50,605 nt of DNA from Archangium sp. Its GTDB lineage: Bacteria > Myxococcota > Myxococcia > Myxococcales > Myxococcaceae. The stretch covers positions 1-50,605 of the forward strand of contig JAEUJS010000711.1 of assembly GCA_016792935.1 (NCBI GenBank), written 5' to 3'. The notes under the pieces are model-generated. The model worked only from the letters and a program-made list of their open reading frames with translations. It made no database searches and was not told where the DNA came from. Below are positions 6,493 to 13,465 of the stretch, in pieces. Position 1 is the first letter of the stretch, and every line of letters starts with the position of its first letter. The position numbers and the translations under genes were made by a program.

Positions 6493-8178
6493 TCACTCGC
6501 CGTCCACATCTCCCTCTCCCGCGGGGGGAGCGGAGTGAGGACGAGAATCATCCCCCTCTCCCTCGGGGGGAGCGGAGTGAGGACGAGAATCATCCCCCTC
6601 TCCCTCGGGGGGAGGGTCGGGGTGAGGGAGCGCATCCTCAGCTGCCTCAGCTTCTTCGCGAGCGAGTCGCTTCTGTTCCTCAAGCTCGACCGCAGCCGCC
6701 TGCGTCTCCGGAGTCAGCGACTCGAATTCGCTCATCAACGACTCGGTCGACATGCCGCCGCTCGGTGGAGCGACGCGACGCGGAGCCGCGGTCGTCGCAG
6801 GCATCAGCCATGCGGGCGCGATCGATCTCGCGTCGACAGGCGCAGTGGTAGGAGCCAGAGGCGCAGCGGACCCGAGCGGAGATCCAGTCGACGATGATGA
6901 AGCGAAAACAGAAGCATCGGACGAAGGCGCAGACGACGCGGATGTCTGCGCGTCTTTCGCGCGTTCGGCTTCTTCGCGCGCGGCCTGCTTCTTCGCCTCG
7001 AGTTCGACCGCTTCCGCCTGCGTCTCCGGCGTCAGCGACTCGAACTCGCTCATCAACGACTCGGTCGAGATGTCACCACTCGACGGTGCAACCACGCGCG
7101 GTGGTGCCGCCGTCGTCGGCGGAAGCAGCCACGGCGGCGCGATCGACTTCACGTCGACAGAGGGTCTCACCGGTGCCGGTGCCGCTTCGAAGGAAGACTC
7201 CTCCGCGTTCTCTTTGCGTGCTGCTCGTGAGCGTTCGGCTTCTTCGCGCTCGAGCTGCTTCTGCGCCTCGAGCTCGACTGCGAGCGACTGCGTCTCTGGA
7301 GTCAGCGCGTCGAACTCGCTCATCAGCGATTCGGTCGACGACACTTCTCGCGCGACGGGCTCGGGTGACGTGTCAGGCATCACGGGCTCGAACTGGCTCA
7401 TTAGCGACTCGGTCGACATCGCTGGATTCGGCGGTGGCGCAACAACACGAGGAGCCGCGACCGTTGGCGGCATGAGCCACGGTGGAGCGATCGACTTCGC
7501 ATCCACTGCAGCAATGACTGGCTCTCCCTCACCCTGACCCTCTCCCGCAGGGGCGGGAGAGGGAATCGTCTCGCTCGCAACAACGGGCTCGAGCGTCACT
7601 GGCTCGAACTCGCTCATCAGTGACTCGGTCGACATCGTGGGAGTCGGCGCTGGCACTGGCGGTCGCGGCGCTGCGGTCGTCGCAGGCATCAGCCACGGCG
7701 GGGCGATCGACTTCGCGTCCACCGCAGCAGCGATTGTCTCTCCCTCACCCTGACCCTCTCCCGCAGGGGCGGGAGAGGGAATCACCTCGCGCGCCGCGGC
7801 GAGCTCGACCGCCTTCGCCTGCGTCTCCGCGTCGAGCGACTCGAACTCCTGCATCAACGACTGGGTCGACATGCCGCCTTCCGGAATGAACTCCGGCTGC
7901 GGTTCCATCGGCTCATCGACCACGTGCTTCAAGTCATCGAGCGACGCATCGAAGTTCGTCGTGGTGATGACTTGCTCCCGTTTCTCCGGAGCAGGTGGCG
8001 GATCGAGCGGCACCCGCGCACGCGGAGGCGCCTCGAAGCCATCGCCACGCGCAGGCGGCTTCCGCTGCGGAGGCTTCGTGACGCGCGGCTCGTCGTCGGA
8101 CTTCTTCGGCTTCGGCGACGAGAGGTCGTCACCGAGCACCCAGAGCACGAGGTCACGCAGCTTGTGGAACGGATTCAC
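6493..8178 (-). CDS. Novel repeat protein with STESLMSEFE and SIAPPWL modules
   Basis: About 561 residues from the GTG at 8178, which overlaps the stop of the upstream gene as GTGA. A longer upstream extension in this frame is only a shadow of that gene. The N-terminus (NPFHKLRDLVLWVLGDD) looks like an amphipathic membrane-associating helix; there is no signal peptide. The rest is low-complexity and repetitive: six copies of an S-T-[EQ]-S-L-M-x-[EQ]-F-[ED] motif, alternating with four V-D-[AV]-[KR]-S-I-A-P-x-W-L-[ML]-P modules and Glu/Ala-rich helices (TPETQAxAVELE). Two in-frame REP-derived peptides (PSPAPAGEGQGEGE) and a REP-derived C-terminal tail are built in. The short repeated motifs suggest multivalent docking to a partner. 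Function unknown. Confidence 0.7.
   Translation of the reverse strand: MNPFHKLRDLVLWVLGDDLSSPKPKKSDDEPRVTKPPQRKPPARGDGFEAPPRARVPLDPPPAPEKREQVITTTNFDASLDDLKHVVDEPMEPQPEFIPEGGMSTQSLMQEFESLDAETQAKAVELAAAREVIPSPAPAGEGQGEGETIAAAVDAKSIAPPWLMPATTAAPRPPVPAPTPTMSTESLMSEFEPVTLEPVVASETIPSPAPAGEGQGEGEPVIAAVDAKSIAPPWLMPPTVAAPRVVAPPPNPAMSTESLMSQFEPVMPDTSPEPVAREVSSTESLMSEFDALTPETQSLAVELEAQKQLEREEAERSRAARKENAEESSFEAAPAPVRPSVDVKSIAPPWLLPPTTAAPPRVVAPSSGDISTESLMSEFESLTPETQAEAVELEAKKQAAREEAERAKDAQTSASSAPSSDASVFASSSSTGSPLGSAAPLAPTTAPVDARSIAPAWLMPATTAAPRRVAPPSGGMSTESLMSEFESLTPETQAAAVELEEQKRLAREEAEAAEDALPHPDPPPEGEGDDSRPHSAPPEGEGDDSRPHSAPPAGEGDVDGE
6511..6630 (+). repeat. 42-bp tandem array of REP-like units encoding a protein C-terminus
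   Basis: Three units begin with CCCTCTCCC at 6512, 6554 and 6596, a period of exactly 42 bases, or 14 codons. The third unit carries the full GGGGTGAGGGAG tail. On the minus strand they are read as repeats of DDSRPHSAPPEGEG at the C-terminus of the repeat protein. Confidence 0.88.
7524..7564 (-). repeat. REP-like element inside the repeat-protein gene (copy 1)
   Basis: A 41-base element starting CTCCCTCACCCTGACCC and ending GGGCGGGAGAGGGA. It matches the copy at 7740–7780 exactly as far as I can read and is translated in the sense frame as PSPAPAGEGQGEGE. Confidence 0.88.
7740..7780 (-). repeat. REP-like element inside the repeat-protein gene (copy 2)
   Basis: Same 41 bases as the element at 7524, offset by exactly 216 bases (72 codons). 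This implies a segmental in-frame duplication that carried the REP together with its flanking SIAPPWL module. Confidence 0.88.
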
Positions 8179-10028
8179 AAACCACCATCGAGCACTCCGG
8201 CATCGGGCACGCCTGCATCGACCACGACCTTCTTCTTCTTGTCGCGTTCCGCTTGCGTCTCGACGACGAGCTTGCCGGCCTTCTCGTACTTCCACTCGCC
8301 GACCTTCTCGCCCTTCACGTAGCGGCCTTCCGACATCACGCCGCCGTCGGGCAGCCAGCTCGTCCACGGTCCAGTCGGCACTCCGTTTTCATACGCGCCT
8401 TCGAAGCGCGGCTGTCCCGTGCGCCACGAGCCCTTCCACGGGCCCGACTCGATGCCGCCGTCGAACGTGCCTTCCATCATCACCGCGCCGTTGTCGTGGA
8501 AGTACTTCCAGCCGCCGTTCGGTTTTCCGTCGGAGATCGTGCCCTGCTTCTCGATGCCGCCAGTCGGATGCCAGAACGTCCACAACCCAATCGCGACCAT
8601 GTCGATGGAGTCGTCTTCGCGCGCACGACAGACCAGACAGCCGAGCGTGCGCTTCTCACCGTCGGCGCTCCACACACCGTGCATGCGCGTGCATTCCTGC
8701 GCCGCGTCGGCCTGGTCCTGACCATCGACGTACTCGACGTCTCGCCACGCTTCGCCGGTGGACCAGAACGTCTTCCACGGACCTTGATTCGTCTGCCCGA
8801 CGCGCAGGCCGCTTTCGCTCGCCTTGCCGGTCGCGTGGTACTCGGTCCACACGCCGTTGGGGATGTCGCCTTCCATCGGGCCTTCGCTCTTCAGCTGCTT
8901 TCCCCAGCGCCAGAATTTCCACTGACCCGAGCGGTCGCCGTCTTCGTAGTGACCGACCCAGTCCGGGTCTCCGTTGCTGTAGTACGCCTTCCACTCTCCG
9001 ACGGCGCGGCCCTCGCGGTACTGCCCGACGAGCCGTCGCTGACCGTTGGTGTGGAACCACACGTACGGACCTTCGCGCCGGCAATTCGCGTAATTCTCTT
9101 CGACGGTGATGCGCCCTTCTTCCGTCGACGTGCGCCACGCCCCGACAGGACAGCCATTCTCGAACGCGCCCTGCTCGGCCATGCGCCCGTTGGGGTGAAA
9201 CGTCTGCCACGAGCCCGTGCCTTCACGAATCGTCGACACGCCGAACACCGTTCCATCGACGCCGCGGAATTCGTGTCGGCCCGTCGGCACTCCGTCTTCG
9301 TAGAGCCCTTTGCGCAGTCGCTCGCCGGTCGGGTGGAACTCTTCGTACATGCCGTTGAGGCGGCCCTTCACGTACATGCCGCGCCAGCGAAGCTTCCCGT
9401 TGCCGTCGTAGCCAAACCACTGGCCCTCATCGCGGTTCTTCACCACGCAGCCTTCCTTGCGCTGCTTGAACTCGACGACCCACTCGCCGCCCCTGGTGTC
9501 GCACGCATCGGGGCCTTCACCGACGCGACGCCCGCCCTTGAACAACACCTCGCGCCACTTCTCTCCGCGCGGCAGGTACTCGGTGAACGTGCCCTCGGCG
9601 AAGCCCTTCACGAACGGACCCTCGAGGTGCTTCAGCCCCGTGTCGCGGTGGTAGTGAATCCACACGCCGCTCTCGCGACCGTCGACGTACGAGCCTTCGC
9701 GTTCCTTCTTTCCTTCTTCGTTCCAGAACACCCACGGACCTTCGCGGCGGCCGTCCTTCCACTCACCGCGCTCCATGATTTGGCAGTGCTCGAAGTAGCG
9801 CACCGACGGGCCGTGGCGTTTTCCGTTCTTCCACAGGGTGCGCTCGAGCACCTGCCCGCCGGGCAACGTGCGCACCCACTCGCCCTCGTTGTTGGTCCTC
9901 ACGCGGCAGCCCGCTTGTCCGTTCGGGAGCTCGGTCCACTTTCCGCCGGGCATGGCCGCGCACACGCTCTTCGCGTCTTCGGCGAACGCCGCGCTGCTGA
10001 TCAATGAGAGGAGAACGAGCGCGCGCAT
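8175..10028 (-). CDS. Secreted YwqK/MORN-repeat protein
   Basis: 617 residues from the ATG at 10028, which overlaps the previous stop as ATGA; the signal peptide MRALVLLSLISSAAFA confirms this start. The mature protein is a long series of about 24-residue repeats of the form G-x-W-x-x-[WY]-x-x-[ND]-G-x-x-x-x-x-G-x-[YF], as in the YwqK/MORN beta-hairpin family (COG2849). Three Cys-bearing modules of similar layout head three blocks of repeats: near the N-terminus (VCAAMPGGKW then GCRV), in the middle (ACDTRGGEW then GCVV, coded near 9450–9510) and later (ECTRMHGVW then GCLVC, near 8640–8700). The name antitoxin often given to YwqK-like proteins is not supported here. Likely a periplasmic or surface scaffold. 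Confidence 0.85.
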   Translation of the reverse strand: MRALVLLSLISSAAFAEDAKSVCAAMPGGKWTELPNGQAGCRVRTNNEGEWVRTLPGGQVLERTLWKNGKRHGPSVRYFEHCQIMERGEWKDGRREGPWVFWNEEGKKEREGSYVDGRESGVWIHYHRDTGLKHLEGPFVKGFAEGTFTEYLPRGEKWREVLFKGGRRVGEGPDACDTRGGEWVVEFKQRKEGCVVKNRDEGQWFGYDGNGKLRWRGMYVKGRLNGMYEEFHPTGERLRKGLYEDGVPTGRHEFRGVDGTVFGVSTIREGTGSWQTFHPNGRMAEQGAFENGCPVGAWRTSTEEGRITVEENYANCRREGPYVWFHTNGQRRLVGQYREGRAVGEWKAYYSNGDPDWVGHYEDGDRSGQWKFWRWGKQLKSEGPMEGDIPNGVWTEYHATGKASESGLRVGQTNQGPWKTFWSTGEAWRDVEYVDGQDQADAAQECTRMHGVWSADGEKRTLGCLVCRAREDDSIDMVAIGLWTFWHPTGGIEKQGTISDGKPNGGWKYFHDNGAVMMEGTFDGGIESGPWKGSWRTGQPRFEGAYENGVPTGPWTSWLPDGGVMSEGRYVKGEKVGEWKYEKAGKLVVETQAERDKKKKVVVDAGVPDAGVLDGGL

Positions 10029-11881
10029 CACGGACCGAGCAACCCTTTCAGCGCCTTGTCGGCACCCACGCGCACCGGGCTTCCATCGAGCGAGCGCAGG
10101 TCGCTCTGCGTGAGCGACACCTTCGGAGAGAACGCCGCGCCGATGAACGCCTCGACGGCCTTGTCGGGGTCGTCTCCCTGGGCGCACGCCAGCTGGGAGC
10201 CGTTGTCGTCGAGCAGGCACGCATCGACGGCCTTGCTGTTCGCACGCCCGGTCACCGTCACGCGGAACGGAGCCTTGTCCTGCAGCTCGAACCGCGGAGA
10301 GCGCGAGAGCCGCGAGGCGACCTCCTTCCCCGACGCGGTTTGATCCGAGCTGACGACGACCGGCACCGAGAGCCGCATGATGCGGAACGCGGTGGGCCAA
10401 CGCTGCAGCAGCTCCTGTTGATCAGCCCGCGCGTCGTTCACGCGACCCAGCTTGCGCAGCGACTCGGAGCGATACGCCATCACGCGCCATCTCCACAGCG
10501 CGTCGCGCTTTTGCATCTTGAGCAGCGAAGCGTCGGCGAGCCGCAGCGCTTCTTTCCAATCACCTTCCTTGAACGCCACCTCACCCTCGAGCGCGTCGAG
10601 CATCGGAGTCGCCTCGGGAAACTTCGCGTCGATTTCACGCGCGCGCTTGAGCGACGCACGCATCACGCCGGTGCCGACCACGTCGATCAAATCTGCGGTG
10701 CGCCAGTGCGACCAGTCGCTGACTTCGCCCATCGCCGGACGCGTGAGGAGAAGCAGTCGATCGTCTCCGCTGAGAAGTTGAACGAGTCCGCGCCGCACTT
10801 CCCAACGCGCCGCGATGAGCCGCGCGAGCTCTGAGGCACCACCGGCGAGTCCACCCGCGGGGCCCGTCGCCATCTGCTCTTCGAGCTGCGTGATGCGGCC
10901 GTCGAGCGCCCAGGCGTAACGCAGCGTGCGCGTCAGCCGCTCAATCTCCGCCGAGCTCGAGCTCGCGCCCATGCGTTGCTGCTGGCCGTACAGCTCCTGC
11001 GCGAGCTTCGCGGCTTCGGTGTTCTGTCCAACCGCTTCGAGCAAGTCGACGAGCACGCCGCGGCGCACGAGCGCGAAGTGCGGGCGGTATCGCTTCTCGA
11101 TGTACGACGTCTTCGACGACTCGAGCGCGGCGACGGCCTGCTGAAACTGGCCCATCACGATGGCGAGCGACGCAATCTGGTTGTCGACCGGGTCGATGCA
11201 GTCTTTGAGTTTGCGCGCCTTCGCCGAGAGCTGTTCCGCCTCATCGAGCTTCAAGCGCGTGAACGCCGCGCTCGCCGCGTTGCGCACGATGGTGCAGTTC
11301 TTCCCGCTCGTCGCATCGACGCCCGCCATCGACCATTTGTACGTGCCTTCGCGGTCGTGTTCCTCGAACGCGATGCTGAGCAGACCGTTGTAGCCATCAG
11401 CGCGGTCGCCTTCGTCGTCGCTCGCGGCGAGCTTGGTGGCGATGTCGCGCGCTTCCTTCATGTGACCCGACTTGAAGAGCGGCCAGATGCGCAGATACGG
11501 CGGAGGCGGGCCCCACTTCTTCTCGAACCCGTCGAGCACCGCGATGGCCTCTTCGTTGCGATTCATCTCCGCGAGGATGAAGTGTTCCTCGAGGAGCGTC
11601 TTGATGGCCCATTCCTTGTCGGCGTCGGCGAGAATTTTCTGTGCCTTGCGCACCCACGCGAGCGCGCGCGGATGGTTGCCTTCTTCATCGTGGTGAATGC
11701 GCGCCATCGACCACGCGCCGACGAACGACTTCGGATTCGCGGCGAGCACCTTCTCGGCCTTGTCGCGCGCCTTGATGAAGTGCTGTTGGTCGACGTCGTT
11801 GAGACAGTCGCGCTCTTCCGCGGTGAACGAGTCTTCGAACGCGGCGCTCGAGAGCACGAGCATGAACACGAACGGAGTCAT
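10028..11881 (-). CDS. Secreted TPR-like protein
   Basis: 617 residues. A short signal-like N-terminus (MTPFVFMLVLSSAAF) is followed by helical repeats consistent with TPR: KARDKAEKVLAANPKSFVGA, PRALAWVRKAQKILADADKE, EEAIAVLDGFEKKWG, and later QAVAALESSKTSYIEKRYRP. A C-terminal domain (about 500–617) contains paired cysteines in VDACLLDDNGSQLACAQGDD. TPR proteins act as protein-binding scaffolds. Both ends overlap neighbours by four bases (ATGA at 11878–11881 and 10028–10031), so it is translated in step with the lipoprotein upstream and the YwqK-type protein downstream. The three secreted products probably work together. Confidence 0.8.
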   Translation of the reverse strand: MTPFVFMLVLSSAAFEDSFTAEERDCLNDVDQQHFIKARDKAEKVLAANPKSFVGAWSMARIHHDEEGNHPRALAWVRKAQKILADADKEWAIKTLLEEHFILAEMNRNEEAIAVLDGFEKKWGPPPPYLRIWPLFKSGHMKEARDIATKLAASDDEGDRADGYNGLLSIAFEEHDREGTYKWSMAGVDATSGKNCTIVRNAASAAFTRLKLDEAEQLSAKARKLKDCIDPVDNQIASLAIVMGQFQQAVAALESSKTSYIEKRYRPHFALVRRGVLVDLLEAVGQNTEAAKLAQELYGQQQRMGASSSSAEIERLTRTLRYAWALDGRITQLEEQMATGPAGGLAGGASELARLIAARWEVRRGLVQLLSGDDRLLLLTRPAMGEVSDWSHWRTADLIDVVGTGVMRASLKRAREIDAKFPEATPMLDALEGEVAFKEGDWKEALRLADASLLKMQKRDALWRWRVMAYRSESLRKLGRVNDARADQQELLQRWPTAFRIMRLSVPVVVSSDQTASGKEVASRLSRSPRFELQDKAPFRVTVTGRANSKAVDACLLDDNGSQLACAQGDDPDKAVEAFIGAAFSPKVSLTQSDLRSLDGSPVRVGADKALKGLLGP

Positions 11882-12387
11882 TGGTCACCTCCGGCCCAGT
11901 TCTCACAGCCGCTCGCCTCACCAACCGTGAAGGCGTCCGCCAGCGCAGGCTCGAGCACGTTCAACTCGGAAGCGGTGTGACCCGAGCGGCGCCAACCACC
12001 TTCTCCGAGCGAGAACATCACGTCGGCGTGCAGGTCCACCCACTCGGTACCGAGAGCGCGGCCGATGATGAACGTGCCGACGCTCGTGAAGTTCCCCGAA
12101 TAGACGGTGCTGAAGCGGGCCTCGACCGACGTGCGGTTTCCGCGTGCAGCGACGAGACGTTCACCGCTCCAGTCCACGCGCGTGCCCCAGAAGAACTCCG
12201 CCGGCTCCGAGGGCTGCGTGTTCCGCAGCACCTTCTGTGGAGCGTGCACCTCTTCCACTGTCGCGAGCGTGAACGAATCGACGGTCGCCGCCAGCTCACA
12301 CAAGTTGGTGCGCACGCGCGTTCCACTCGGCCACTGTGGGCCGCAACCGGCGAGCACCAACGCGAAGAGGGCGAGCGACCGATTCAT
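11878..12387 (-). CDS. Lipoprotein of unknown function
   Basis: 169 residues from the ATG at 12387, chosen because it gives an exact lipobox, LAGC with Cys15; the longer frame adds an unlikely charged leader. The mature part contains CELAATVDSFTLATVEEV, FFWGTRVDWSGERLV, VGTFIIGRALG, WVDLHADVMFSLGEGGW and a second cysteine near the C-terminus. The hydrophobic-strand pattern suggests a small beta-rich domain. I do not recognise the family. Its stop overlaps the start of the TPR gene as ATGA. It lies 34 bases after moxR in the same unit. Confidence 0.78.
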   Translation of the reverse strand: MNRSLALFALVLAGCGPQWPSGTRVRTNLCELAATVDSFTLATVEEVHAPQKVLRNTQPSEPAEFFWGTRVDWSGERLVAARGNRTSVEARFSTVYSGNFTSVGTFIIGRALGTEWVDLHADVMFSLGEGGWRRSGHTASELNVLEPALADAFTVGEASGCENWAGGDQ

Positions 12388-12421
12388 CCTTTTCGGGCTC
12401 CCGCCCCTCGTCGGAACCACA

Positions 12422-13456
12422 TCAGGCAGCTCCGAGCGTCGAGCGCGACAACTTCTCGATGGGCCCGCGCATGGCGTCCTTCACCAACACGTCTCCGAGC
12501 ACGCCCGGCATCAGCTCGAGGCGGTGCTGGAAGAGCGGAGCCGACAGCGCCTCGATGTCTTCCGACGACACGAAGTCGCGGCCCTTGAGCACGGCGCGCA
12601 TCTGCAGCGCGGGCACGGCCTGCACCAGACACCGCGTCGAGACGCCCTGGCGCGTGCGCTTGGGGTCTCGCAAGCCCTGCGCGATGTCGACCAGGCACTG
12701 CTGAATCGCAGGAGACACCGCGACCTTCGCGCGCATCGTCGCGCGCGCGGCGAGCACGTCGGCGCGTTGCACCTGCGGGAGCGCGGCGTTTCCTCCGACG
12801 GGACGCGGCTGGCCCCACGTCTTGATGACCTGCAACTCACTCGCAGCGTCGATGTGCTTCATCGAGAGCTTGAAGAGGAAGCGGTCGAGCTGCGCGAGCG
12901 GCAATGGATACGTGCCGACCGAGTCGAGCGGGTTCTGCGTCGCGATGACGAAGAACAAGTCGTCGAGCTTGTGGCTCACGTTGTCGACCGTGACCTGCTT
13001 CTCGGCCATCGCCTCGAGCAGCGCGCTCTGCACCTTGGGAGACGTGCGGTTGATTTCGTCGACCAGCAACACGCTCGCGAACACCGGCCCGCGACGGAAC
13101 GAAAACGTCGAGGTCGAGGGCTCGAAGAGCGTCACGCCCGTCACGTCGCTCGGCAGCAGGTCGGGCGTGAACTGCACGCGACGGAACGAAGGAATCGCGA
13201 GCGCGTCGTTCGGAGCCCCCTCGACGAAGCCATTGCCCAACGCCTTGGCGAGCGTCGTCTTGCCGGAGCCCGGGTAGTCCTCGAGCAACACGTGGCCATC
13301 GGAGAAGAGCGCGATGAGCACCAGCTCGATGATGTCGTCGCGGCCGATGACGTCGTAGCGCATGCGGTCTCGCAGCCGCGCGGCGGTGTTGCGAACGTCG
13401 TCGAGAGTCAAAGCCCCCTGGGGCGACGACGTTGGGTGGGAGATGGTGGGGAGCAT
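12422..13456 (-). CDS. MoxR family AAA+ ATPase
   Basis: 344 residues. Walker A is DYPGSGKTT with Lys66, Walker B is VLLVDEINR, sensor 1 is VIATQNP, and the C-terminal lid helices are present. MoxR proteins are chaperone-like ATPases that act on von Willebrand factor A or DUF58 partners. Here the partner DUF58 gene lies in the same unit but upstream of it, after the transglutaminase and the TIGR02996 gene; in many genomes moxR comes first. It starts 9 bases after the preceding stop. The protein is cytoplasmic and complete. Confidence 0.95.
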   Translation of the reverse strand: MLPTISHPTSSPQGALTLDDVRNTAARLRDRMRYDVIGRDDIIELVLIALFSDGHVLLEDYPGSGKTTLAKALGNGFVEGAPNDALAIPSFRRVQFTPDLLPSDVTGVTLFEPSTSTFSFRRGPVFASVLLVDEINRTSPKVQSALLEAMAEKQVTVDNVSHKLDDLFFVIATQNPLDSVGTYPLPLAQLDRFLFKLSMKHIDAASELQVIKTWGQPRPVGGNAALPQVQRADVLAARATMRAKVAVSPAIQQCLVDIAQGLRDPKRTRQGVSTRCLVQAVPALQMRAVLKGRDFVSSEDIEALSAPLFQHRLELMPGVLGDVLVKDAMRGPIEKLSRSTLGAA

Positions 13457-13465
13457 TTCGTTCCT

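Noticed and set aside
6511-6630. Short regularly spaced repeats that could suggest a CRISPR array
   Set aside because: The 42-base units are contiguous, with no unique spacers, lie inside a coding region in frame, and match the dispersed REP element.
8175-10028. A toxin–antitoxin call for the YwqK-like protein
   Set aside because: The protein is exported, is 617 residues of MORN-like repeats, and has no toxin gene next to it. The antitoxin label comes only from a family name.
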